Shown piece by piece: positions 1 to 10,912 of a stretch of 64,000 nt of DNA. The position numbers were made by a program, and so were the translations under genes. Source of the DNA: an uncultured Sulfuricurvum sp. (GTDB lineage: Bacteria > Campylobacterota > Campylobacteria > Campylobacterales > Sulfurimonadaceae); contig CAIMUF010000032.1 in assembly GCA_903844635.1 (NCBI GenBank), positions 109,871-173,870 of the forward strand. The letters are read 5' to 3'. Below the pieces are notes generated by a model, which saw nothing but the letters and a program-made list of their open reading frames with translations, was not told the origin of the DNA and did not search any database. The number at the start of each line of letters is the position of its first letter. The first letter of the stretch is position 1.

Positions 1-595
<595 letters not shown>

Positions 596-654
596 TTACT
601 GTCGCTTTAAGGTTGCTTTGACTAAGATTTGCTTTTATTGGGTAAAGGAAATAT

Positions 655-1974
655 GTGAACTTTTTGACTTTTTTTGAAAAATTATGGAAGCCAGTCAAAC
701 CGCTAGTCCCTCCCCACTACGGCAGAAGTATTCACGCCCTTCCTAATCCAAAAGAGCAAGAGCTCTTTGATTTGTCTTCAATCGCATTTAGTTCAAACGA
801 CGTATTGCTTGGGTACCGTACTTTTCTGGAATCACTTCAACATGCTGATGATTCAAAACATTTAGAGATCATGAGCAGCGCCGACACAATTACCTTTAAA
901 CTCATGCAAGGAACTGCCATTATCCATGGTGAAATAACTGAAAAAATATTTAAAGCGTATGCCAAAATCGCACAAGCATCATCGCTCCATGTTGCAATGA
1001 AAAGACGATTTTTAGAACGAAACTTTCAACTCACATATTGTCGCTTTAGCCAAAAAGAGGACACTGTTTCTTTGTCTATAGAGATACAAAACACCACGAT
1101 TACTCCGCAAAAAATCTTTTTTCCCTTGAGAGAGCTTGCCCTGAATGCGGATTTTGAAAAAGAGTTTATTTCCAGTGAATTTGATGTATCAGCACTGCTT
1201 GAATATGATCACATCACACCACTAAGTCTTCCTAAACTTCACCGCTATTACGACACAATGCAAGAATGGATAAAAACAACCAAATCAAGTCTAGTCGGAT
1301 TACTCTCCAATGATAACAGCGGCATGGCGTCTTTTAGCTATCTCGCATTGTTACTTCAAATTGATTATCTTCTTATTCCCCATAAAAAAATGGCAAAAGA
1401 GATCAATGAAAAAATCAACATCTATTTCATGGAAGATGAAAAACTCACTCAAGATAAAAATAGCGATTTAGAAAGCTACCTCGTTGAACTTGAAGCCATG
1501 AGCTTTGAGACATTTTCGACTCAATTTTACAGTGCTCGTACCACTTTTTCTCCATTTGATCAAGCAATGCACGATGACATTGCGGAATTTATTGACGAAT
1601 CCCTAGCTAAAGTACGTTGGTATAAAAACAACCATGTTAATTACGTTATTACCACAATTTATCGCTACATTGCTTTGTATACTCTCTTCAACTACGGTGT
1701 CCATCCCTCACTTCGGGCATTATTGCATCTGCATGTTCAAATTTATGCTTCGGATTTTTTTGCTGATGAAGGCGAAATTATGCTTTATGACAGTTCACGA
1801 AAACTCTTTCAGAAAGAATCCATTTCTAATGCCATTGATGCCGCACTGTCACCCTATCAAACTCGTTACAAAAATCTTCGCAACTTTGCAAAAGAACTGA
1901 ACTACAGCGATCTTGATCACTTCAGCCAAAGCTTCTATCTCCAAATAAAAAACCTTGATTATCAGGAACTGTAG
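655..1974 (+). CDS. Uncharacterised protein (439 aa), GTG start; internal segment resembles a YbjN/CesT-like domain
   Basis: Long ORF, 3 nt upstream of the protease gene; segment RRFLERNFQLTYCRFSQKEDTVSLSIEIQN...PLRELALNADFEKEF looks YbjN/T3SS-chaperone-like; no signal peptide. Confidence 0.75.
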   Translation: MNFLTFFEKLWKPVKPLVPPHYGRSIHALPNPKEQELFDLSSIAFSSNDVLLGYRTFLESLQHADDSKHLEIMSSADTITFKLMQGTAIIHGEITEKIFKAYAKIAQASSLHVAMKRRFLERNFQLTYCRFSQKEDTVSLSIEIQNTTITPQKIFFPLRELALNADFEKEFISSEFDVSALLEYDHITPLSLPKLHRYYDTMQEWIKTTKSSLVGLLSNDNSGMASFSYLALLLQIDYLLIPHKKMAKEINEKINIYFMEDEKLTQDKNSDLESYLVELEAMSFETFSTQFYSARTTFSPFDQAMHDDIAEFIDESLAKVRWYKNNHVNYVITTIYRYIALYTLFNYGVHPSLRALLHLHVQIYASDFFADEGEIMLYDSSRKLFQKESISNAIDAALSPYQTRYKNLRNFAKELNYSDLDHFSQSFYLQIKNLDYQEL

Positions 1975-1977
1975 AGA

Positions 1978-3075
1978 ATGAAACAGCTCACTCAAAAAAC
2001 GCTGGAAATTTCCATCGAAAGCATCGTACAAATTATGACCCCCTACGCAACTGGAAGCGGTTTTATCATCGGTGATTTAATTATTACCAATTCGCATGTT
2101 GTCGGAGGATTAAAAGAAGTCATTATTAGTACGAAAACACTTCCACGTACTATTGGACAGGTTATTTATGATGATGCAGGATATGATTTGGCATTTATTC
2201 GCTCACCTGTGCCATTGCTTCCTAATCATCCCTTAATCCTTTGTAGCGGCTCTATTAACGATGGAGATAGTGTTATCGCTATCGGTCATCCTTATGGTCT
2301 TAATTACTCTACCACAGAAGGAATTATTTCCAAAGCCATACGCTTGCAAGGAGAGACTGAATACATTCAATTCGATGCAGCCATCAATCCTGGAAACAGT
2401 GGCGGGCCCTTATTGAATGACGCGGGTGAAGTTATAGGTGTCAACACCTTTATTATTCAAAACTCCAACAATCTCGGCTTCGCCCTCCCCTATTATCTCC
2501 TTCAAGAAGCATTGGATGGATTTTTAGCTCTTAATGCAATCGATATTATTCGTTGTGTATCGTGTAAAAATTTGATTCTTGAATCCTCAATACAAAATGA
2601 CTATTGTCCAAAATGCGGTATTAAGCTCGATGTTGCAAAGCGTCGCCGCGAGGGATACAAACCATCGGGAGTTGTCGCTTTACTCGAAAAGATACTGGAA
2701 AAACTGGAGATTAATGTCACGCTCTCAAGACGCAGTCAGCGAAGTTGGCGATTTGAATCAGGAACATCCCGTTTTGACATCAACTATTACGACAATGGAG
2801 TCATCATCGCAGAGTGCGAAGTATGTCGGATACCACAGGAAAAAATTGAACGTTTATACGATTTTTTACTACGTGAGAATGGTACTTTAGAAAATTTACG
2901 CCTCGCAATCGATCAAAATAGTATTTATCTCTCCTACGTTATTATTGACACTTCTTTGACTCAAGAAGAAGGTGAACGTACTCTAAAAGCACTTTACCGA
3001 CTTGCTCCTGAATATCAAAAAAATCTCATTGACAATTTTAAAGCGCTTGAACCGAAGTTTGATGAGTTTGAATAA
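1978..3075 (+). CDS. Trypsin-like serine protease with zinc ribbon and C-terminal YbjN/CesT-like region, no signal peptide
   Basis: Triad motifs TNSHVVG, YDLAFI, NPGNSGGPLL; CVSC...CPKC zinc ribbon; C-terminal alpha/beta segment. Confidence 0.85.
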   Translation: MKQLTQKTLEISIESIVQIMTPYATGSGFIIGDLIITNSHVVGGLKEVIISTKTLPRTIGQVIYDDAGYDLAFIRSPVPLLPNHPLILCSGSINDGDSVIAIGHPYGLNYSTTEGIISKAIRLQGETEYIQFDAAINPGNSGGPLLNDAGEVIGVNTFIIQNSNNLGFALPYYLLQEALDGFLALNAIDIIRCVSCKNLILESSIQNDYCPKCGIKLDVAKRRREGYKPSGVVALLEKILEKLEINVTLSRRSQRSWRFESGTSRFDINYYDNGVIIAECEVCRIPQEKIERLYDFLLRENGTLENLRLAIDQNSIYLSYVIIDTSLTQEEGERTLKALYRLAPEYQKNLIDNFKALEPKFDEFE

Positions 3076-3658
3076 GCCGAGAAACGTTCTCTTTTTGTGG
3101 AAAGTCCGCTCCCATACTGATAATAAATGACGATGCCTCTTGAAGACTCAAAGAGGTCTTTTTAATCAATGCTTCATCTACCAAAATTGTATAACCGCTT
3201 GTCGGATTTGGAGAGGTTGGAATAAACAGTACACAAATATTTTCATGACGGTTCAATAAATACGCAGGTACCCATAAATTCTCTTTAGGATACTCAACCA
3301 AAACCACCTCTTTTTTTGTCCCGTCTTCATTACCAGATAGCATTGCCGCCAGTTTTTTAGAAACTGAATAAACCGAACGGATCGCAGGGATTTTTTCAAA
3401 AGTGCTGTCAATCATTGAAACAAAAATTGAACGCCCATATTTTTCAATCGAAAACCCAAGGAATGCAAAAACGGCAATTACTCCTATCATTAAAAAAATT
3501 GTTATTTCAAAAGAATCTGTATAATCATGCAAAGAGAGATAAGCGCTCACACCTAAATTTTTAAGATAATTAACAACCACAAAAACTAAAATCAAAGGTA
3601 AGAGCGATAAAGCACCTACAAAAATATAACGGAATAACAGTTTGGCTCTTAAGCCCAT
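3038..3658 (-). CDS. DUF502 family membrane protein
   Basis: MGLRAKLLFRYIFVGALSLLPL... with two TM segments and ...SIRSVYS/GYTILVDEA pattern typical of DUF502; likely start 3658 rather than 3811. Confidence 0.8.
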   Translation of the reverse strand: MGLRAKLLFRYIFVGALSLLPLILVFVVVNYLKNLGVSAYLSLHDYTDSFEITIFLMIGVIAVFAFLGFSIEKYGRSIFVSMIDSTFEKIPAIRSVYSVSKKLAAMLSGNEDGTKKEVVLVEYPKENLWVPAYLLNRHENICVLFIPTSPNPTSGYTILVDEALIKKTSLSLQEASSFIISMGADFPQKENVSRLIQTHQTSVQAL

Positions 3659-3743
3659 AAACGTCCTTTTATGACAAATTGCCATATTATAGAATACTTT
3701 TTGAAACACTTTACTACAATAACATATATTTACAGGAGAACCT

Positions 3744-5699
3744 ATGCAACCTTTTACAGATTTTAGCCTTAATTTAGAGACTTTTATTGATGATTTAAAC
3801 ACCCTCATCAAAAAAAACTACACTACCATCGCCAACCTACTGGATATTCACGATAAAACCTACACCAATTTTGTCCGCCCATTTGATTTTATGGAAGAAG
3901 AAATGGAGCTTTTATTTACGCCTCTTTCACATATCAATGCTGTTAACAATTCCGATAAATCACAAAAAGTGTATGCGGATGCACTTCCGATTCTCACCGA
4001 TTACTCGACTTTTGTAGGGCAGAATCTCGCTATTTATGATGCCTTCAAAGAAGTTAAAAAAAATGAATACAGCACTTTGAACCTCGCTCAACAACGAATT
4101 TTGGATCTCAATATACTCCATTTTGAACTTGCAGGAGCCCATCTTGACAACGCTTCAAAAGAGCGTTTAGCACAAATCAATCTTCGAAAAAGCACGCTAA
4201 CCAATGATTTTTCTCAAAACGTTCTAGACGCAACCAATGCGTATGAAAAAATCATTACCGATCCCGCTGATATTATTGGAATTCCACAGGGAGATTTAGA
4301 CGATGCTCGTTTCGAAGAAGAAGGTGTTACTAAATATCGTTTCACTCTCCAAATGCCCTCCTATATTTCATATATGACCTATGGACAAAATCGTGCTATT
4401 CGGGAAGAACTCTACAAGGCATATACGACGCGAGCACCGCAAAACGCTAAAATTATCGACGAGCTAATGGCTCTGCGTCAAGAGATGGCACAATTACTTG
4501 GATTTAAGAGCTACAGTGAGTATTCACTGGCTTCCAAAATGGCACCCGATACCCAAACAGTTTTAAAATTTTTGAATGATCTTGCCCTCACCTCTCGCGC
4601 CCAAGCGGAGAAAGAAATCATGGAATTACGCTCTATTGCAGGAGATATTGACCTCCAAAGCTATGACACCGCCTATTACGGCGAAATCCTCAAAAAAGCA
4701 CAATACGATATTGATGAGGAAGAATATCGACCGTATTTTGAACAAAACAGTGTTATAAGTGGGATGTTTGATTTTTTACACCAGATATTCGGGATTTCAT
4801 TTGTACACGTCCAAGCACCACTTTGGGACGAAAAAGCAAGTGCCTATGATGTCTATGATAATGACATACTGCGTGCACGAATCTATTTCGACCTCGAAGC
4901 TCGTAAGAATAAACGCGGTGGAGCATGGATGCACAATTTTCAAACCCATTGTGAAGATACTGAAGGTGCTATACACCTTCCAAGTGCTTTTGTCGTTTGT
5001 AATTTTCCTCCCTCATCCCCTACGTCTCCTTCACTTTTACGTCATGATGATGTTGTCACCCTCTTTCATGAGATTGGACACACGCTTCACCACATTTTAA
5101 GTTCCGTTTTAGAACATGGGGTCAGCGGGGTGAATGGTGTGGAATGGGATGCCGTTGAATTTCCTTCACAATTTTTAGAAAGTTTCGCTTATGAGCCTAA
5201 AGTCCTCAAACTTTTTGCTAAACATCACAAAAGCGGTGAGATTCTTAGTGATGAGATGATTGCTAAACTCATTCGTGCCAAAAATTTTCAAAGTGCTTTG
5301 TTTATGCTTCGACAGCTTGAATTTTCGCTCTTTGATTTTGAGCTTCACTCGAAATTGTATCAAGGAGATGAAATTCAAGTTCTTCTTGATTCTATCCGAG
5401 ATCGAACATCCCTTATAAAATCTCCTGCTTACAATAAATTTCAAAACGGATTTAGCCATATTTTTAGCGGCGGATACAGTGCAGGATATTACAGTTACAA
5501 ATGGGCTGAAGTACTAAGTGCCGATGCGTATTATGCTATTGTAGATGAAGGTATTTTCGATTCCGTTCTTGCGCAACGGTATAAAGACATTGTACTGGGA
5601 GGCGGCGGATCTCAAAGTATGCAAGAACTTTTTGTGGAGATGATGGGACGTGAATGTGAAACCAAAAATCTTTTGCGCCTCAATGGTATTGAAGTATGA
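3744..5699 (+). CDS. M3 family oligopeptidase (oligopeptidase A-like)
   Basis: HEIGHTLHH metalloprotease motif; full-length M3-like ORF; RBS aggag upstream. Confidence 0.92.
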   Translation: MQPFTDFSLNLETFIDDLNTLIKKNYTTIANLLDIHDKTYTNFVRPFDFMEEEMELLFTPLSHINAVNNSDKSQKVYADALPILTDYSTFVGQNLAIYDAFKEVKKNEYSTLNLAQQRILDLNILHFELAGAHLDNASKERLAQINLRKSTLTNDFSQNVLDATNAYEKIITDPADIIGIPQGDLDDARFEEEGVTKYRFTLQMPSYISYMTYGQNRAIREELYKAYTTRAPQNAKIIDELMALRQEMAQLLGFKSYSEYSLASKMAPDTQTVLKFLNDLALTSRAQAEKEIMELRSIAGDIDLQSYDTAYYGEILKKAQYDIDEEEYRPYFEQNSVISGMFDFLHQIFGISFVHVQAPLWDEKASAYDVYDNDILRARIYFDLEARKNKRGGAWMHNFQTHCEDTEGAIHLPSAFVVCNFPPSSPTSPSLLRHDDVVTLFHEIGHTLHHILSSVLEHGVSGVNGVEWDAVEFPSQFLESFAYEPKVLKLFAKHHKSGEILSDEMIAKLIRAKNFQSALFMLRQLEFSLFDFELHSKLYQGDEIQVLLDSIRDRTSLIKSPAYNKFQNGFSHIFSGGYSAGYYSYKWAEVLSADAYYAIVDEGIFDSVLAQRYKDIVLGGGGSQSMQELFVEMMGRECETKNLLRLNGIEV

Positions 5700-6706
5700 A
5701 ATTTTTTTGGCTGTTACTCATTACATTGACTTTTTTAGAAGGAGCAGAAGTGAAAATAGCCTCTTATAACGTTGAAAACTTATTTGATATGAATGATGAT
5801 GGAACCGAATATAAACAATACATTCCCAATACCTCGTGGGGCTGGACTGAGGAGATGCATCGGATTAAACTGCGCAATACTGCTCAAGTCATCAAAGATA
5901 TTGGAGCTGATGTCATCGGACTGCAAGAAATTGAATCCGAGACAGCCCTCAAAGAGCTTAAAGCTGAACTGAACCGTCAAGGAATTTATTATCCTCACTA
6001 TGCTTTTGCACGCTCTAAAAACACAACGGTAGCCACAGCACTTTTAAGTAAATATCCTCTAAAAAGTGCATTAAGCCATTCTGTCGGTGCAAGCCGTTCG
6101 TACCGCGATATACTCGAAGCTAAAATTGATTTTAACGGTAAAAATCTACACATTTTTGTTAATCATTGGAAGTCCAAAAGCGGTTCTGAGAGTATGCGTA
6201 TTCAAAGTGCAAAAGTACTCAAAAAACTTATCAGCAACCTGGATGAAGATGAACCGTATATACTCTTGGGGGATTTTAACTCTCACTATGAAGAATATCG
6301 AACGTTTGTAAAAAGCAGAAAACATAATGATACGGATGGGATCACAGGAATTAATCATGTCCTCAAAACCATTGATGAGGATGAAAATCCTATTACCATC
6401 ACCAGTGTCAAAGAGTGTGATGACTGCTCTTACAATCTATGGTATGAACTCCCACAAGAGCAACGGTGGAGTCATGAGTACAGAGGGGGGCATGAAGCAC
6501 TGGACAATATGATTATCTCCCCCTCCCTTGCAGATGGAAAAGGAGTTGAATATGTCCGAGGGAGTTTTGGACGATTTGATGCTCCTTATCTTTTTTACAA
6601 AGGCAAACCGTATCGCTGGCAACAATCACGAAAATTTCCTAAGCACCATTTAGGTGAGGGATATTCCGACCACTTGGCTATTTTTGCAAAATTTAACGTA
6701 CGTTAG
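5696..6706 (+). CDS. Endonuclease/exonuclease/phosphatase family protein (secreted)
   Basis: N-terminal signal-like segment; ASYNVENLFD, GLQEIES, GDFNSH, YSDHLAI motifs; overlaps preceding stop. Confidence 0.9.
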   Translation: MKFFWLLLITLTFLEGAEVKIASYNVENLFDMNDDGTEYKQYIPNTSWGWTEEMHRIKLRNTAQVIKDIGADVIGLQEIESETALKELKAELNRQGIYYPHYAFARSKNTTVATALLSKYPLKSALSHSVGASRSYRDILEAKIDFNGKNLHIFVNHWKSKSGSESMRIQSAKVLKKLISNLDEDEPYILLGDFNSHYEEYRTFVKSRKHNDTDGITGINHVLKTIDEDENPITITSVKECDDCSYNLWYELPQEQRWSHEYRGGHEALDNMIISPSLADGKGVEYVRGSFGRFDAPYLFYKGKPYRWQQSRKFPKHHLGEGYSDHLAIFAKFNVR

Positions 6707-7380
6707 ACGATACACCAGTCAATCGGAGCAATCCCATTCTCCACTAAATACGTATTGGTTTTACTAAAAGGTTTAGAACCGAAAAACCCTCGATAAGAGG
6801 AGAGCGGCGAAGGATGCGGAGCTTTTAGAACCAAATGCTTCGTCTCATCAATCAAAATACTTTTTTTCCCCGCAGGAGCACCCCAGAGGATAAATACGAG
6901 ATGTTCTCGATGTTGGCTCAATGTTCGAATGACTTGATCGGTGAACCTCTCCCATCCTCTATCTTTATGCGAAAAAGGTTCTCCTTGGCGAACCGTTAAA
7001 AGGGTGTTAAGCAGCAGTACACCCTGATGTGCCCAATGACTCAAATCACCGCTTTTTGGAAAAGGACATTCGATGTCATCCACTAATTCTTTAAAGATAT
7101 TTTGGAGTGAGGGGGGAGAAGCAACGCCGGCTTGAACTGAAAAAGACAAACCATGTGCTTGCCCCGCTCCATGATAAGGATCTTGTCCTAGAATAACAAC
7201 TTTCACCGATTCAAAAGGGGAAGAATTGAACGCATTAAAAATATTTTTACTTTGCGGAAAAATGCTATATCGCTTTTGTTCTTCAAGTAAAAAAGCTTTT
7301 AACGCATCCATGTAAACGTCGTTAAATTCGTTTTCTAATGCAGTTTTCCAGCTTTCGTGAATATTAGGATATGTTGACAT
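6703..7380 (-). CDS. ung: Uracil-DNA glycosylase family 1
   Basis: VVILGQDPYHGAGQAHGLSFSV and APHPSPLSSYRGFFGSKPFS motifs. Confidence 0.97.
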   Translation of the reverse strand: MSTYPNIHESWKTALENEFNDVYMDALKAFLLEEQKRYSIFPQSKNIFNAFNSSPFESVKVVILGQDPYHGAGQAHGLSFSVQAGVASPPSLQNIFKELVDDIECPFPKSGDLSHWAHQGVLLLNTLLTVRQGEPFSHKDRGWERFTDQVIRTLSQHREHLVFILWGAPAGKKSILIDETKHLVLKAPHPSPLSSYRGFFGSKPFSKTNTYLVENGIAPIDWCIV

Positions 7381-7766
7381 TATTTGAGAATATCATCCTC
7401 AAAAATTACCATTTCATAAATACTGCGCGTCGTCACCAATGATTTTTCAAGAGGGACACTGCTAGAGCTTCGCATACGTGAAATTTCTGCTCGCAATTCC
7501 ATCATCTCCTGCTCCATCATCTCCATCTTAGTTTTTAGACGCATGACCACATCTACACCTGCGAGGTTTACACCTACTTCACGGGTAAGACGCAAAATGG
7601 TTTTAATTTTTTCAATATCACGCTGAGAATAAAGACGTATTCGTCCATCCGAGCGTGAAGGAGCTATAAGATTTTCTCTCTCATATTGGCGCAATGTTTG
7701 TGGATGAATATCTAAAATTTTTGCAACGATACTAATCATATACACTGGTTCATCAAAATGGTGCAT
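7380..7766 (-). CDS. hspR: MerR-family heat shock regulator HspR
   Basis: YMISIVAKILDIHPQTLRQYERENLIAPSRSDGRIRLYSQRDIEKI; directly downstream of dnaJ/cbpA-like gene. Confidence 0.9.
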   Translation of the reverse strand: MHHFDEPVYMISIVAKILDIHPQTLRQYERENLIAPSRSDGRIRLYSQRDIEKIKTILRLTREVGVNLAGVDVVMRLKTKMEMMEQEMMELRAEISRMRSSSSVPLEKSLVTTRSIYEMVIFEDDILK

Positions 7767-7769
7767 AAC

Positions 7770-8639
7770 CTACTCCTGTGGAAGGGATTTTTTCATCTGC
7801 TCGACTAAGTCAGCATCAATTTTATCTACGGCAGGTAATACAATATTAGCCTTGAGATATAAATCTCCGCGAACGCCACTTTGACGATTCATCACACCCA
7901 TCTCTTTAAGGCGAAAACGCTGACCATTTTTGGTATTTTCAGGCACTTTAAGTGTAACTTCTTTATCTAATGTCTGAACCGCCACTTTACCGCCAAACAG
8001 TGCCGCATAAAGAGGAACACTGAATGTTTTCACAAGATTGTCTCCCTCTCGCTCATACTCAGGATTGGCAGAAATATCGATACGTAGGTATAAATCACCC
8101 GATTGGGCACCATGACACTTTCCTTTTCCGCGAACGCGAAGTTTTTCACCGCTTTTAATCCCAGCAGGAATTTTGATATCAAAACTCTCACCACTAAGGC
8201 TAATCGTATGCTTACCACCCAAAACTGCGACAGAAAAAGGAACAGTAACATTGGCATCGATATCAAGATTCATAGATCCACCGAAGCCACCACCAAATCC
8301 ACCACCGCCGAAGCCGCCTCCGCTAAATCCGCCACCGCCGCCACCGAACATACTGCGTAAAATCTCATCTAAATCGACATTACCGCCCTGAGCCCGTGAG
8401 AAATCATGGAAGTTTTGCCCGCCGAACATCGAATCCCCGTACTGATCATATTTGGCGCGTTTTTCTTTATCGTTGAGCACTTCATACGCTGCATTAATCT
8501 CTTTAAATTTTTCTTCCGCTGCGGGGTCTTTGTTCACATCGGGATGGTATTGACGCGCCAGCTTACGGTACGCTTTTTTGATCTCTGTTTCGCTTGCACT
8601 TGCTGCAACTTCTAACGTAGTGTATAAACTTTTTGACAT
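7770..8639 (-). CDS. cbpA: DnaJ/CbpA-type co-chaperone without zinc fingers
   Basis: J domain with HPD motif, Gly/Phe-rich linker, C-terminal substrate-binding domains, no CXXCXGXG repeats. Confidence 0.9.
   Translation of the reverse strand: MSKSLYTTLEVAASASETEIKKAYRKLARQYHPDVNKDPAAEEKFKEINAAYEVLNDKEKRAKYDQYGDSMFGGQNFHDFSRAQGGNVDLDEILRSMFGGGGGGFSGGGFGGGGFGGGFGGSMNLDIDANVTVPFSVAVLGGKHTISLSGESFDIKIPAGIKSGEKLRVRGKGKCHGAQSGDLYLRIDISANPEYEREGDNLVKTFSVPLYAALFGGKVAVQTLDKEVTLKVPENTKNGQRFRLKEMGVMNRQSGVRGDLYLKANIVLPAVDKIDADLVEQMKKSLPQE
8272..8350 (-). repeat. Low-complexity Gly/Phe-rich coding tract of the DnaJ-like gene
   Basis: ccaccgccgaagcc-type imprecise triplet repeats encoding [23 protein letters not shown]. 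Confidence 0.8.
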
Positions 8640-8678
8640 TTTAAATCCTGTTAAATTATAATTCTAATATTTAGTAAA

Positions 8679-8713
8679 ATTATAACAGATTAGTTGAGTC
8701 AAAGTCAATCAAG
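8679..8713 (-). promoter_or_regulatory. Putative dnaJ-hspR promoter with HAIR-like HspR operator
   Basis: GTTGAGT-N7-AATCAAG at 8693-8713 vs HAIR consensus CTTGAGT-N7-ACTCAAG; minus-strand TTGACT (8708-8703) and TATAAT (8684-8679), 18-nt spacer. Confidence 0.6.
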
Positions 8714-8785
8714 GTTAAAAGTAGATCTGCGTTGTATCGGGAGAAAGAGAAGATTGAAGATTGCGCCTTAAAGACGCAAGTTCTG

Positions 8786-10321
8786 TTAGTGTAAAAAGTG
8801 ACGAATACCGGTAAAGTATAACGACATCCCGTGCTCGTCCGCAGCCGCAATGACTTCTTCATCACGTACAGAACCGCCCGGTTGAATAACGGTTTTGACA
8901 CCCGCGCCTGCTGCCGCATCGATCGAATCGCGGAATGGGAAAAATGCTTCCGATGCCAACGCTGAACCGCTCACATCCAGACCCATCTCTTCCGCTTTAC
9001 GCAATGCACAACGCGCTGCATCGACACGTGACGTCATCCCCATACCCACGGCAACCATCGCAGAGTCTTTTACGTATACAACACAGTTTGATTTGGTTAA
9101 TGAGGCTACTTTATACGCGATTTCAGCATCTTTGAGTTCACTCTCGCTTGCTGTGTGCTTTGTCACCAATTTGGCATTTTTAACCTCATCGTCACCCACA
9201 CGATCCGCATCTTGGAATACAAATCCGCCATCAATGTGTTTAAAATCGACTGCATCACGGCTTAGAAGAATACGATCGCTGCCATATTCAAATAGTTTAA
9301 GACGTTTTTTCGGCTCGAATACTGCTTGCGCCTCTTCATCGATTTTACCTGCAATAATAACTTCGAGGAACATCTCATTCATTTTAAGAGCAAGTTCTTT
9401 GGTTACAACACCATTAACCGCGACCACTCCTCCAAATGCTGAAATCGGATCACATTTCAGTGCTTCTGTATACGCATCCATCATAGTGTCACGTATTGCA
9501 AAACCGCATGGGTTACCGTGCTTAACAATACAAATCGCATTCTCATCTCCAAATGCCGCTGCAATTTTCACCGCACCGCTGATGTCCGTAAGATTGTTAA
9601 AACTTGCTTCCCCTTTTAGGGTTTTGAAATTTTTACTAAAGAACGACTCAAACTCGTACAAGCCACCCTTTTGATGCGGGTTTTCACCGTAACGGGTATC
9701 CATGACTTTGGATCCTACAATAAACTGCTTCTCGCCCATACCGTTGTTAAAACGCTTGTTCATGTAGTTGGCGATCATGCTGTCGTATGCTGCCGTATGC
9801 TCATATGCTTTAATCATCAAACTACGACGGAATTCAACCGTATCTTCATCATTTTGGATGGCGTTAAGAACCACAGAATAATCACTTGGATCGGTAATGA
9901 TATGAACATCGGTAAAGTTTTTTGCAGCAGAACGAACCATTGCAGGCCCTCCGATGTCGATGTTTTCAATGATCTCTTCGAAGTCATCCGTACGCTCGAT
10001 GGTCGCTTTGAACGGATAAAGATTTACACAGACAAGGTCAATTTCAACAATCCCGTATTCCATCGCTGTATTGACATGAGAATCCAAATCACGACGAAAT
10101 AAAATACCTCCATGGATGTACGGGTTAAGGGTTTTAACCCGACCGTCAAACATCTCAGGAAATCCTGTCACATCATCAATCTCGATAGCATCTACACCTG
10201 CATCACGCAACATTTTGAACGTTCCGCCCGTAGAGACGATTTCATAGTCCAAACCGATGAGAGATTTAGCAAATTCTACGATATTACTTTTATCACTGAC
10301 ACTGAGTAATGCACGCTTCAT
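8786..10321 (-). CDS. purH: Bifunctional AICAR transformylase/IMP cyclohydrolase
   Basis: [21 protein letters not shown]...; [17 protein letters not shown]; ...[45 protein letters not shown]. Confidence 0.98.
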   Translation of the reverse strand: MKRALLSVSDKSNIVEFAKSLIGLDYEIVSTGGTFKMLRDAGVDAIEIDDVTGFPEMFDGRVKTLNPYIHGGILFRRDLDSHVNTAMEYGIVEIDLVCVNLYPFKATIERTDDFEEIIENIDIGGPAMVRSAAKNFTDVHIITDPSDYSVVLNAIQNDEDTVEFRRSLMIKAYEHTAAYDSMIANYMNKRFNNGMGEKQFIVGSKVMDTRYGENPHQKGGLYEFESFFSKNFKTLKGEASFNNLTDISGAVKIAAAFGDENAICIVKHGNPCGFAIRDTMMDAYTEALKCDPISAFGGVVAVNGVVTKELALKMNEMFLEVIIAGKIDEEAQAVFEPKKRLKLFEYGSDRILLSRDAVDFKHIDGGFVFQDADRVGDDEVKNAKLVTKHTASESELKDAEIAYKVASLTKSNCVVYVKDSAMVAVGMGMTSRVDAARCALRKAEEMGLDVSGSALASEAFFPFRDSIDAAAGAGVKTVIQPGGSVRDEEVIAAADEHGMSLYFTGIRHFLH

Positions 10322-10417
10322 GCAGTTCCTTTGATTGGATACTTAGACCCATGAATTAATGGCGGAATTGTACCAAATGGTGGTTTAGGGGAAGGTAAAT
10401 TGAGGTAAAATTGTCTT

Positions 10418-10912
10418 ATGCAATCGTTTAATCACCCTTTCCCGCCAACCCTCGATTCTAATACCCGTATACTGTTTTTAGGAAGTTTTCCCAGTATCGC
10501 ATCCTTTGAACAATCGTTTTATTATGCCCATCCCCGTAATGCGTTTTGGTTGATTATGGAAGAAATATTTGGGGTAACATTTCGAGACAATGAAGATAAA
10601 AAGCGTTTTTGTATTCAAATTGGAATCGGATTATGGGATGTAATCGGTTCGTGTGAGAGGAGTAATTCGAGCGACAGTAATCTAAAAAATATCGTACCAA
10701 ATGACTTTATGAAACTGCTTACAGAATATCCAAATATCAAAGTTATTGCGTTTACGGGGAAAAAAGCATTTGATCTGTTCCAAAAATATTTTAAAGAGTT
10801 AGAAATCGAAACCGTATTGCTTCCTTCTACTTCTCCCGCCCATGCAGCTATGACACGAAAAGAAAAAACCATTCTTTATAAAGAATTTTTAAATCATTAT
10901 TTAACTCTCTAA
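10418..10912 (+). CDS. DNA-deoxyinosine glycosylase / Mug-like uracil-DNA glycosylase superfamily
   Basis: ILFLGSFPSIASFEQSFYYAHPRNAFW and LPSTSPAHA motifs. Confidence 0.87.
   Translation: MQSFNHPFPPTLDSNTRILFLGSFPSIASFEQSFYYAHPRNAFWLIMEEIFGVTFRDNEDKKRFCIQIGIGLWDVIGSCERSNSSDSNLKNIVPNDFMKLLTEYPNIKVIAFTGKKAFDLFQKYFKELEIETVLLPSTSPAHAAMTRKEKTILYKEFLNHYLTL

Noticed and set aside
8272-8350. GC-rich imprecise triplet repeats considered as a tandem repeat array or CRISPR-like structure
   Set aside because: They encode the Gly/Phe-rich linker of the DnaJ-like protein and have no repeat-spacer organisation.
8895-9674. 259-aa plus-strand ORF
   Set aside because: Antisense to purH, Ser/Ala/Thr-rich shadow translation with no recognisable domain.
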